In this document: positions 1 through 10,089 of the stretch, in pieces | Layout of the letters: each line of letters begins with the position of its first letter | Numbering within the stretch: position 1 is the first letter of the stretch | Assembly: GCF_013426205.1 (NCBI RefSeq) | Contig: NC_089427.1 | Location: 3,224,001-3,288,000 of the forward strand | Length of the DNA: 64,000 nt | Direction of reading: 5' to 3' | Source: Metarhizium brunneum | Taxonomy: Eukaryota > Ascomycota > Sordariomycetes > Hypocreales > Clavicipitaceae | Notes under the pieces: model-generated | What the model was told of the DNA's origin: nothing | Database searches by the model: none | Seen by the model: only the letters and a program-made list of their open reading frames with translations | Position numbers and translations under genes: made by a program

Positions 1-828
1 ACTTGTGCCAGTCGCCGAGGCATTGAAACGGCCTACCTAAGCTACCTACTAAGTAGGGTGTCCCGTTAGCGGGACGGATGACACCTGGAAACTGCTAGGT
101 AACTACTCCGTGCCTCTAAGTAGATAGTAGTTACCATCTCGGCAATCGCAATGCCCAACAATCTACTACTAGTGGCATCCTCACACCGCATTTCCATCTC
201 CTCTACGAAATCATCTCACCATCCCCATTCGGCAATGGCCAATTCAGACGACCCCAAGTCAATGCATACATACTCGAGAGCATCCACGCGTCCCAAAACA
301 AACGTAGCATCTGCGTGCTCCCACCCCCATGTAACCGCTCCCCCGCCTCAGCTATTACGGATTCTTGTGGCATTGCGGGGAGATCAAGGCCAGGAAAAAC
401 AGCCTTCTGTGGCGGCGGGGCTTCCCATCCTTTCCCCAACGTCACGCACATGTCATGATGTGACCATGGAACGACACCCAATTGCTTCACGGGACTTGAC
501 GATATTTGCCTCGCACATGTCTTTCAAATCCATCTATTTTCAGACCCCAAAAATCATCATAGCTGGTCTAGGAAATGATAGCCATTAGAAAACTTTCTAC
601 CCCCAAGTGACATGAGCGAGAGAGCAGAGGAAAGTCAATTAAACACCCAATATATGCCATGCACTCAAACTCCCGAAATCTAGACCGTCTCTAAATCCAT
701 TTCGTTGGAATCCTTGCCGTGGGGGAATAAAAAAAATGAAGTGCTGAAGATGAAAGCAAGCATGCTCTGTCCTGTACCATTCGCCAGCACCGTGTATCCG
801 TTCCATCATGCGTCTAATGGGAAAACCT
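1..828. other. intergenic, no gene seen
   Basis: No open frame here looks like a real protein; the overlapping frames on both strands are short and of low complexity. Near position 100 there is a one-base variant of the dispersed ACTCCGTA motif (actccgtg). The right part is probably the 3' flank of the minus-strand gene ending at 829. Confidence 0.5.
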
Positions 829-2298
829 TTAGTGATGAATATTGCCCAACATAATCGATTCCGGAACGACCTTCATTTGCAGTTTCATCTGTTCTCGTCG
901 CTTCGCCGCCTTCTCCACCAAGATTTGTTTATGTCTGTCAGACGGCCGGGTGATTGATTCGCGCATCTGATCCTGCTTGAGGCCCGTGAATTGACCATCT
1001 GACCCAATACGAGAGGTACTTGATGTGCGTCTATGAAACTTGCTATCCTCAGAGGTTCGGCTGGCAAACCAGTCTTTAAGGTTGGACATGACGTGGCCGT
1101 CATCACCATCATCATTATCGTCATCAGAGTCGCTATCCCATGCGCTCATCAGAGGCGGGGCGGGACTCGGTCTGGGGGGTGGTGCTGTGACCAAGGCATG
1201 TATTGGTGTAGAGGGTGCTGAGCGTGAGAGCGAAGTTGCACTGATCCTGGATGTGCCATGGGCATTCGGTGATAGGGATTGCGATGCAGATTCCTCCTGG
1301 TGCTTCGGCTGCTGAGATCCTTTGAACAAGCTCTTTTGTTTGGTTTTGGTCGCGACAGTGTCAATAGGCTGAGGGGGTTCTCGGCGGCGGAATCGCGAAG
1401 CAGCCGCAAATGCGAGACTCAATGATGACCTCTTCTTCTTGCTTGGTGCAGGAAGCTGCAAAGAACTGTCGCTTAGTTGGCAAGAATTTCTGCTTGCAAG
1501 CTGAGCCGTAAACTCGTGATACTCTCCTGCAGCAGCATAGTCGCTGAATTGACCATAGGCCGGGTCCCACGGGCGGACTGAGCCCTCATCCAAGTGCATC
1601 TGGGCAAACGAGCCGCTCAAACTTCCAAACTGCTTCTCACTTCCGTCACGCATTGGTTGTTTGTGAATGCTCAGCGGTGGCGGCATAATAGACAGGTCGG
1701 GAGACATGGGACCCCATGAGCTTCCCCTGCTAGAGGACTCATCTACATCGGTCTCCAACACCGGCACCAGGTGATAGTCTGGAGTCTCGTAGGTCACTGG
1801 CTCGTCCAATCTCACCCCCGAACCTGTAGAAGACGAGTCTGAGTCCGCGCCTCCCGAACGGAAGGATTGCTCATCCATTACATCCACGTCCATACCAGTG
1901 AGCTGGTAAATCTTCTGCTGCGAAGAGCGACGAGACCACGTTGATGCCGTAATGCTGTTCCTATGAAAGTGACCAGACTGGGGTGAAGATGAGACGATCA
2001 CCGAGGGGAGTCGCCGCGGCGCAGAGCTAGGCATTTCTGCCCGAGTATCGTTTCTCCGGTTAATAGGAAACGATCCTTGAAAGGCAAAGGCTGGCAATGA
2101 CGCCGGCGCGGTCGCGGAGCTCTTTCCACGAGGCTGAGGGGTCATGGCTCTCGGGATAGAGGATGGTGATGTAGAAGGAAGAGGTGGTAGTGGTCTGTTT
2201 GCGTATGCCTGCATGTTGGCGGGTGTCGAAGCGCTGTACTTATGACCACGACGGAATTGGCGGTTCTGAGGCTGTTCTGGCGGAGTAAGTTGGTTCAT
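829..2298 (-). CDS. Ser/Pro-rich, mostly disordered protein of unknown function
   Basis: Single-exon frame of 489 aa with a good start context (CACATC before the ATG) and no sign of an internal intron. I recognise no enzyme domain. Seen in the sequence: a Pro/Ser-rich N-terminus, many Ser/Thr-rich stretches suited to phosphorylation, a basic KKKRSS...RFRRR patch that could be a nuclear localisation signal, an acidic run of Asp/Ser at about residues 388-400, and a basic predicted helix at about 454-475 (DRHKQILVEKAAKRREQ). The conserved-looking part is this C-terminal 100 residues. The composition fits a scaffold or regulatory protein; that is inference only. The 3.3 kb upstream hold no other gene, so regulation could sit there. 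Confidence 0.75.
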   Translation of the reverse strand: MNQLTPPEQPQNRQFRRGHKYSASTPANMQAYANRPLPPLPSTSPSSIPRAMTPQPRGKSSATAPASLPAFAFQGSFPINRRNDTRAEMPSSAPRRLPSVIVSSSPQSGHFHRNSITASTWSRRSSQQKIYQLTGMDVDVMDEQSFRSGGADSDSSSTGSGVRLDEPVTYETPDYHLVPVLETDVDESSSRGSSWGPMSPDLSIMPPPLSIHKQPMRDGSEKQFGSLSGSFAQMHLDEGSVRPWDPAYGQFSDYAAAGEYHEFTAQLASRNSCQLSDSSLQLPAPSKKKRSSLSLAFAAASRFRRREPPQPIDTVATKTKQKSLFKGSQQPKHQEESASQSLSPNAHGTSRISATSLSRSAPSTPIHALVTAPPPRPSPAPPLMSAWDSDSDDDNDDGDDGHVMSNLKDWFASRTSEDSKFHRRTSSTSRIGSDGQFTGLKQDQMRESITRPSDRHKQILVEKAAKRREQMKLQMKVVPESIMLGNIHH

Positions 2299-3440
2299 GA
2301 TGTGGTTTTGAGAGGTCGGTCTCTGCCCCCTGTATTTGAAACGGCAACAAGTACAGGCTTCAATGGGCTATTGTCGTGGTCGCCTGTGAATCAGGCTTCG
2401 ACTTGATTGACGTGCGGGCGACAATAGGAAGAAAAGGCCGGCAGGCGCTACACCTGCTGATAGAGTGGCTGATACTATGCCGCTCAAACAATAGCCTGAA
2501 ATGCTGAAAGAAGAATGAGCAAGAGCGGATCCCCTCGATTCATGTCCCGACCATATGAAAGCACGAAGCCCCGTGGTCGGCTAAGATAATCAGTCTCGGC
2601 CTTCTTTGTTGTGATGCTCGAAAAGCCCGGCCAGGCGTTGTCCAAATGCGTCAACTGCCGAGTTATCGCGTGTGATGACGGGGTGTTGGTGGCAGCCAAT
2701 GCCCAAGTCTTATGCTAGGATAAACTACTAATATACCCGGTCAAAAGTGATTATGCAACGGAAGGGCGACAAGATGCGGCGACGGAGGTCAAAGGGCCAG
2801 ACACACAAAAAAAAAGAAAGAAGAATCACCAAGATCTTTGGGGGGAAATAAGAGGCGGCGCTTTAATCAAGTACATACACAAGGCTTGTTGGTTTTTGTT
2901 CCGGGGTGTGTGTCCCCTCTGGTCTTTTGGCCCTCCTCTTGGATCCTCTTTTGCACAATTGCTGCGATGGTCGACATGGTCCGGGCAATCCATGTTTGCC
3001 CCATCTTCCCATCTTTGCCATGTTGCCATGGGCCATCTGCCCTCCCATGTCTCCCGGTTGCGGGTGCATGCGACTGTAACAGAGCACGGAGTACCGAGAG
3101 TGCATGCAAAGAAGGTCAAGTTCAGTGCAGCACCCCGTACCCCGTACAGAAGACGACGATGGAAGCGCAGCCACTCGCCTGGTGGTGTGGGCAGCCGGCC
3201 TGCGAATGGCCGACGACTTTGTTGGCGCATGTATCGCAGGATTGTTGTTAGAGAATGAGCGCGACACCATAAGCCATCTCTGATGGACGGATCCTTGCCA
3301 TGCCCCAGTCCTGCCATCTGGACCTTCCCAATTGTGTCATCCGCCCACCCAGGCGTGGAAAGCCGCCCCCCGCGCATGCCATATTCATGTTCCTTCATGC
3401 CCTTGGTATCCTGCCCTGCCGACAATCAATATCAGCAGGA

Positions 3441-3458
3441 GTACTCCGTACGGAGTAC
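3441..3458. repeat. perfect 18-bp palindrome with two ACTCCGTA motifs
   Basis: GTACTCCGTACGGAGTAC reads identically on both strands. It fuses one ACTCCGTA and one TACGGAGT copy that share two bases. The flanking 60 bases are rich in TAC/GTA steps, including a further GTACTTAAGTAC palindrome about 20 bases to the right. It lies in a gene-free region. Confidence 0.85.
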
Positions 3459-5036
3459 CCCGTATTACTTCATACAGTACTTAAGTACATCGGTACATGG
3501 CACTCCTTACTGCGTCATTTCACTCCTTGCTGGCACTATGTACCCCGTTAGCCCTTGCCAAGCCAACATTGAACGTCAACCCCATGTCCTGGACCACCGT
3601 CTCCACTGCAAACAGGGCTGCTGCCACCTCCCGATAATATTTCATCCTCAGTTGGTTGCTCCTGCCTCTTCCTGGCAGCATTGCACTTGACAACATTTGG
3701 GGCATCCTCTGGCACAGCCAGCCAGCCAAGGCCAGCCACACACCCACTCCTCCAACTCTCCAACTTTCAAGTTAAACCTCCCACAAGTCAGTAATCCTTC
3801 CACACCGGCTTCCATCAGCCTCGACGTAACCGTCCGATGTAAGATGCATAATGCCAACTATGCGCATCGTCATCTGCGAATCCAACCGGCTCAGCAGCAT
3901 AATCAATGTGGACACCTTGGCTGAGACCTTTTCCTACGACGTCGTTGTTCAAGATGCTGACCGCCCACTTTCTCACTCGCTCACTGTGTAGTCGTGAGAC
4001 ATGATAACCACTTGGCCCAGAAGATGGTCAGACTGTTTTCTAGAACCAACTCACCAGCGAGGCTTTATTACTGAGTAGTAGTAATGTGGCGTTGGCCGTT
4101 GAATGGCTGAAATGGCAGCCGGCGACGGATTCGCCATGCATTGAAAGCGTGAGCAGCATCACACTAAGCAGGCTAACCACCTTCGCCGCCGTTCCAGCCT
4201 AAATCCAACAAGGCCCGCTCCGCCTGAATCGTGCTATTGAGGCAACCTCGGCTTTACAACTATTTGCAATGCCTCAATCACCGGGCAAGACTGCTCGCTT
4301 GGCGGTGCGGATGGGCGAGTGTCGTGGACGCCTCGCTCATGCAACTTTCAATGTCAACGGTGGGCTCATTGAGAGTTGTGAGTAAGACTCACAACCTAAC
4401 TGCGCTGTACGGGGCCCCCGAAGACCGAATGAGTCTGCAACTGAGACATTCAAGGCGTCGCTGGTCGCCTGACGACCCCTCAAAAAAGCCTCTGAGGAAG
4501 TACGGAGTATGTACGCGTCTCACAGACCTAGGGCGCATGATGCCGATTAATAACGGGCAAACGGATGAAGAGTAATGCTATACATGGCCGCAACGCGGAG
4601 GAACATTTGAAGATGCCTCCCGCTCAACAAACTTCTTCACCGACTTATTTTCTCGGTATACTTTGGTCCACGTGAAGAGCAGAGCGTTAACGACCGGGTA
4701 AGAACAACACACCATGGAGGCTGCCGCGGTACACTGTATCTATGCAAGCAAAACAATGATGAATACCGCCATCTCCGCAATACAGTGACCGAGCATAATG
4801 ATGCCAGAACACGCCACCGCCCGGACTGGAACGGAAGACGGGAGGTAACAGGTGGCGTGGTGTTTTTGGGGGCGGAGAGATGTCCCAACTGCTCCGGGAT
4901 GGGGTCACGCACGCTCTGGCACCAAGAACAAGCTTCAGCCCAGTGCGTTAACACAAACATTGTTCATGCGAATGCACGCCAAGCTGAAAGATGAATGAAG
5001 CGGTCAGTCAGATAAAGGCTAACTAGTACATCTTGT

Positions 5037-5071
5037 CTGGCGCTGGCGCTGGCGCTGGCGGCGGCGGCGGC
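5037..5071. repeat. GGCGCT / GGC microsatellite
   Basis: Three to four tandem copies of a TGGCGC hexamer run directly into four CGG triplets. It is outside any supported gene. Confidence 0.85.
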
Positions 5072-5655
5072 TATTTCCGAGACGGGCAAAACACTTCCAA
5101 GCCTTGAAAAGCAAACTCGCTCAAACATCGGCTCCGGCTGGCAATAAGCCTTACGGAGTCTTAATGTGGTCCATCCATCTGTGTTCCGAATCCACATGCC
5201 TTCTCGCTTACCTGCCACATGCTTGATAATAAATTGACTGTCGGGGTCAATTCCCCCACTTTCCAAGAAGTGCTTGCTTGAAGATGACGCATATTGAGGC
5301 TGCCGCATTCAGGGTTCCGCGCTCTCCGTGAGTACACGCAGCATGCGTCGCCTGTCGGCCCCCAAACGGCGCTTGCTATTTCAGATGCCGATCCTAATTC
5401 CCGAGTGGTACGGTACACCAAATTCTATTAATATCGTAGATTATTTTCGCATAGAGCAAATAAGAAGAAACAAGGAAACGCGATTTTTTTTTTTTACAAT
5501 CATCATAGTGACAAGCCTGATAAAAACGTGTCTGCACCGTAGCATAAGCATATGCGCATATGCGGCAGATGCAGTTCCTTGCCCGCAGGAACATGGACCT
5601 TGTCACGAATCGCGGATTCCAGCGGTATCCCTCCCACATTGGAGACATCTATGTA

Positions 5656-6940
5656 TTACTCGTCATCGTCATCCTTGCCCTGGTAATCGCCTAACAAAAT
5701 ATCATCAATACCCAACCCGGTAGACGAATTCCTAATCCACTCGGTTTCCACCCGGAGGAATATCCACACCCATCGCCGAAACACCTCGAGAAACTCTATC
5801 AGAAAGATGCCGCTCTCAAAATCACTAAACTTGTCCAAATGAGGACTCAACTTCAAGGACCAAGTACACCTCAGCATCAGGTCCAGCACAATGACTGCGT
5901 AGTACATGATGACGGGGCGGAAGATGAGTCTGTCGCGAAGCCCCCAGGGGTGGTGGGACGAATTGCGCTCCCGCCTAGACGCGAAGAGCGTCATGTCCCA
6001 ATCCTTGGCGACGTCCCAGTAAAACGAATACAGCGAGTTGACGAGCACGGCCACCAGCCAGGCCCTGTTGTACGCCGCCCTGGCCGCCGCATCGTCCGTG
6101 TTGCGCTGCAGCGCGCTCGCAACGAGGACAGGGAACGCGGTAGAGTACTTGAGGGCGTTGGCCAGATGCTGGCCTCCCCAGCCCGCCGACTCCTTGTACG
6201 GCGCCCGCCGAACGCGGAGGTACTCGATGATGCACTGCCGGAACCGTATGGCGCTGGGCACGCCCATCAACAAGGGCACCACGACGGTCCCGCCGCAGCT
6301 CCGATCCGGCCGCTTCGTGGACGACCCGCCGGCCGTGAAAAACATGCACAGCGTCACGAACACGTCGCCGCACACCTTGGCGTACGACGTCAGCACGTCG
6401 GCGAGCAGAATGTCGCCAAACTTGCCGTCCTGCGCCTCCGCGATGCCCCCTATGCTAACGCGCTTCAGCGTCGCGAGAAACCGCCTCCTCCCGCCGCTGG
6501 GCAGGTTCTTCAGCGGGACGAGGAAGACGGCGACGATGCCGGCGAGGTACGTCATGGGTATCCAGTCGTAGTCGATTACGCGCGACGCCGCCCCCCAAGT
6601 GCACAGCCAGAAGAGAACCATGGACACGGCGAAGAGGCCCGAGAGGAAGGTCGCGAGGCGGTACGTCGAGAGGTGGTGCGGTATGTGGTGCGGCGAGGAG
6701 CGGCCCGGGTAGCGTATCAACGATGGGACGTCGACTTTGGCCAGGTACAAGTAGTGCAGGTTGAGGCCCCAACCCCAGACGGCTGGGCGTTTTGGTTTAG
6801 CTTCTTGTACAATCGGGGGCTCGTGGGCGGCAGGAGAGGAGGAACTGACCTAGTGTTGCGATGAAGCCGACGCGAAAGGGAAGAGGGAATACGAGGCTGA
6901 AGGCGTCGAGTTCGGATTCGACTGCTGGATCACCGTCCAT
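5656..6940 (-). CDS. ERD1: EXS-domain protein, ERD1-like
   Basis: Two exons: 6850-6940 (start ATG at 6940) and 5656-6782, joined over a 67-nt intron (6783-6849, GTCAGT...CCCAG). The product is 405 aa. The junction creates the hallmark AVWGWGLNLHYL stretch before the EXS domain, which supports the splice. Several hydrophobic segments span the protein, followed by the family-typical Trp/Arg-rich region (SLYSFYWDVAKDWD, FRRWVWIFLRVETEW) and an acidic C-tail. In yeast, Erd1 is a Golgi membrane protein needed for retention of ER luminal proteins and for recycling of Golgi glycosyltransferases, with a link to phosphate transport; the role here is inferred from family. It is smaller than SYG1/PHO81-type EXS proteins and lacks an SPX domain. 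It lies head-to-head with PEX10, with 751 bp between the starts. Confidence 0.88.
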
Positions 6941-7691
6941 GGTGGCGGCGCGTCATGGACGCAGGTGCTAGGTGGTGTAAATGAGTGGCGAGAAGTAGAT
7001 GAGTGCCCGGCAGTAAAGGAGCGGTGCGCGGGTCGTAGAGCAACAGGGCAGTCGTGGTTCTGTGAAGACGTGGCCGGGAGATGAAGTCGTAGATTCCAAT
7101 GTCTACTTTTTTTTTTGCTCAGGGGGCCACGAGACACGAGACACGTTGGACCAATGTCGAGCTGGTTGGAGCTACGTCACGCCCCGCCATGGCTGGCTGG
7201 TTGGAGATCCACTGATGACTGATAACGCCTAGCTCATCATTTGAACCTAATATCCAAAGAGCAATTGCAGACCGCGCCTCAACAAAACGCCCATGGCACC
7301 GATACCATACATTACAGCACGACATATCATCCAATAACAAATTTCTATTTCATACTCACAAAATTGAGTCGTGCTGCAATCACAACGGTGAGACGTCCAG
7401 CTTGAACCACCCAGAGCCTCCACCGCCTGCCGCTTCTGGCCCGGCACATGGCTACATCCCCCACACTCCATTGAACCTCGGGACAGGAAATCAGAATCCG
7501 GGGGAACGAAGCTGCCGACCTCCGACCTCGTCTTTTCAACTTGACCACACATTCGCAACCGTCTTTCTCGCCATACACATCCACTCGCTAGACGCTTCTA
7601 TACATCACAAAAAACACTACGGCAAACCAGCGTCGACAATTTCCTGTTTCCCAAAAAGAACAAGAAACGGCCCTACTTACCCCGGGCCGCC
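6941..7691. promoter_or_regulatory. shared divergent promoter region, ERD1-like / PEX10
   Basis: The 751 bp between two divergent starts must contain both promoters. A T-tract lies near 7108-7116. I see no gene in it; frames in this stretch are short and unlike proteins. Core elements could not be fixed. Confidence 0.55.
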
Positions 7692-8810
7692 ATGGCCTCG
7701 AAACCACTCTCCTCGCCAACGGCATCGCCAACAGCATCACCCTACCCATTCGCCGCAGCACCAGACATTGTGCGCGCGCATCAAAAAGACGCCTACTTCA
7801 CAGGCCACCTGGCCAACACCATCAGCGACCTCTACCGACGGCTCTTCGGCGCTCGCGCAACACACTCGCTCGCCCCCGAGCTGCGCTCCCTCGCAGCCCT
7901 GCTCTACTTCGCGCTCACCACGCTCCCAGGCAACCGGACCCTGGGCGAAGAATACTGCGACCTGGTGCAGGTGGAATCGCCCGCCGGCCAGCTCCCGGAC
8001 GTCAAGCAGCGAGCAGCCTACATCGCGGGCACCATCCTCCTGCCATACCTCGTCAGCCGCACGCTCCCCAGCCTGCGCAACCGCCTGCGCAAGCTCATCG
8101 ACAGGAGGCTCGACGCGCTCCGCCGCAAAGGCAACCAGGCGAGCAGGGAAGCCCGCGTTTGGGAATACATATCCAACCACCTGCCCTCGCTGACATCGGC
8201 GGCGCCCATCCAAGCCGTGACCCTGGCCCTCTTCTACTTCAACGGCACCTACTACGAGCTCACGAAGCGCCTCCTGTCCCTGCGGTACGTCTTCACGCGC
8301 GCCGTGCCCGACTCCCCCGACCGCGGGGGCTACGAGGTCCTCGGCGTGCTGCTCGTCATCCAGCTCGCCGTCCAGAGCTACCTCCACATCCGGTCGACCA
8401 TCTCGTCGGCCGGCCGGCGCGAGCGCAACGCCCCCCCGGCCGGCAGCGCAGTCGACGTCTCCCTCGACCACACAAACTCGTACTCGGCAAACAGCGACCT
8501 CCTCCTCACGGAGCTGGGCGCCCGCGGGCCCCAGGAGAGCAGGGTCGACCTAGCCCTCACCACCCACACGCCCGTCTCTTCCTCGCCGCGCTTCGACCTG
8601 GCCGACGCCCAGGCAATGGGCTACATCAGGGGTTCTCAGCAGCGCAAATGCACCCTCTGCCTCGAGGAGATGAAGGACCCGTCGGCGACCCAGTGCGGGC
8701 ACGTCTTTTGCTGGGAGTGCATAGGGGACTGGGTGAGGGAGAAGCCCGAGTGCCCTCTGTGCAGGAGGGAGGCCATGGTGCAGCACATTCTTCCCCTGAG
8801 GGTCATGTAA
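7692..8810 (+). CDS. PEX10: peroxisome biogenesis RING peroxin PEX10
   Basis: Single exon, 372 aa. PEX10 is a peroxisomal membrane E3 ubiquitin ligase that works with PEX2 and PEX12 in export and recycling of the import receptor PEX5. The N-terminal two thirds match the Pex2/Pex12 N-terminal region (HQKDAYF near residue 30, TLGEEYCDL near 95, hydrophobic segments through about 240). The C-terminus carries a C3HC4 RING: C320, C323, C335, H337, C340, C343, C354 and C357 are all present, so the finger looks intact. Length fits fungal PEX10. The start follows a CGCC-type context. An antisense frame covering most of the gene is a GC-driven shadow. Confidence 0.95.
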   Translation: MASKPLSSPTASPTASPYPFAAAPDIVRAHQKDAYFTGHLANTISDLYRRLFGARATHSLAPELRSLAALLYFALTTLPGNRTLGEEYCDLVQVESPAGQLPDVKQRAAYIAGTILLPYLVSRTLPSLRNRLRKLIDRRLDALRRKGNQASREARVWEYISNHLPSLTSAAPIQAVTLALFYFNGTYYELTKRLLSLRYVFTRAVPDSPDRGGYEVLGVLLVIQLAVQSYLHIRSTISSAGRRERNAPPAGSAVDVSLDHTNSYSANSDLLLTELGARGPQESRVDLALTTHTPVSSSPRFDLADAQAMGYIRGSQQRKCTLCLEEMKDPSATQCGHVFCWECIGDWVREKPECPLCRREAMVQHILPLRVM

Positions 8811-10089
8811 AATCCCTGTGCTGCGACAGTAGACAGACGGAAGAAGAAGAAGAATCAAAACCATATGAATTTCGGAAGCTTTTGAATTTCCACATTTTGC
8901 CTAATTTGCTCTTTTTTTGGGCTCTTGGAAAACTGTTCCGTGCAATCTAGCATACATGTCCATCTAGATATAGACAAAGCCAGCAGCATCACCAAGTCAT
9001 CACACACCATCACTCCCTCTTGCTCACCGCGCAGAGCACAATCTCCAAAAAAAAACCATTTTGCCATCAACAACAGTTGCCAGAATTCCACACAACACCA
9101 AAACCACATCATCCGGAATAGAGCGGGTGTGCGAGGCGGTTGGGACAGTTGGCATGCTGAATGATGCTCATACCAAACACCTTGATAGACGTAGAGAGCC
9201 AAATGCGCTCACCGTCTAAAACAGCCCCAAAACAGTCAACGCTAAGAAGGCCCAATACTCGTCCCAATTGCGTCGAGTCCTTGACAGCAATCGTGATCAC
9301 GGAAATCATCTACATTGTAGATTGTAACGTACACATGCCTACACCAAGTGCACTGTTTTCAAAAAAAGGTCCAAGACTATAATTGGGAGACAATCTCGGT
9401 CAATCTACATCAATAATAATATACACGCAGTTTTCGACGTCTCCAATGAAGGGAATGCTCTCGTACACTAATAATGCTAGTTATACAACAATGAAAAGGA
9501 AAAGTGAAACTGAAACCCAAACAACGCTGTGAAATGTATGATATTGAAAGAAAGGATCAACTACATCTCCCTTACGTGCCCCATTCACTGAATGGTGTCT
9601 TCATATAACACTCAGTCATCGACAAAATCTCCTTCCATGGTATCATTACTCTCCCGGATCATTATTTTCGCCAAGTATACCCCTCGCGCATACCGTCCTT
9701 CGAAGTCAAGATAGCCTGACAGTCATGTCAACCGACCTCGCTTGCTTCTAGTCTGACACGGGCCAGACAATGGTGTATTTTTTGGAGCTCCGTTGTTGGA
9801 GCCCTAGAAGTGTTTTTTTTTAATCTTTTGGTACTTCAAGTCGACCCACCGACTCGAATCCTTTTCCATCCTGCGACGTTGAAAAGAAAGGCCAAATAAA
9901 TAGTCTAATGCCACCTCACCACCTCACGACAAAAATAAATATTCGTTCAAACAAAATAGGAATGCGCAATGCAGTTGCGGATGATGTGCTCCATGCAGGT
10001 ATCTTGAAACGTCAGGTGTAGCCCGACAATGTAAACTCCGAAAACTCCTGGATTGTCGCTGCAGACATTTTTTGGCAGACACGCTAGTT
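8811..10089. other. convergent 3' flanks of PEX10 and the LYAR-like gene
   Basis: AT-richer sequence with poly-A and poly-T runs, suited to 3' UTRs and polyadenylation signals of two converging genes. No coding region is supported; the short frames on both strands lack any domain. Confidence 0.5.

Larger units (their letters stand above)
2299..5655. other. 3.4-kb gene-poor region
   Basis: Many overlapping short frames occur on both strands (2826-3425 is the densest), but none has a recognisable domain, conserved pattern or codon signature. The region holds five motif hits of the ACTCCGTA/TACGGAGT family (3443, 3449, 4501, 5152, with near-variants around 3085), a perfect 18-bp palindrome at 3441-3458 inside a TAC/GTA-rich stretch, and a GGCGCT/GGC microsatellite at about 5037-5071. 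Part near 2299-2800 is probably the promoter and leader of the minus-strand gene. Confidence 0.5.

Noticed and set aside
2826..3425. Cluster of overlapping frames on both strands
   Set aside because: Several frames of similar length compete over the same bases; none looks like a protein.
5839..6864. 341-aa plus-strand frame opposite the ERD1-like gene
   Set aside because: Arg/Pro/His-rich shadow; the minus strand has the conserved EXS protein and a good intron.
7737..8471. Antisense frame across PEX10
   Set aside because: A GC-bias shadow of the real gene, with Val/Glu/Gly-rich text.
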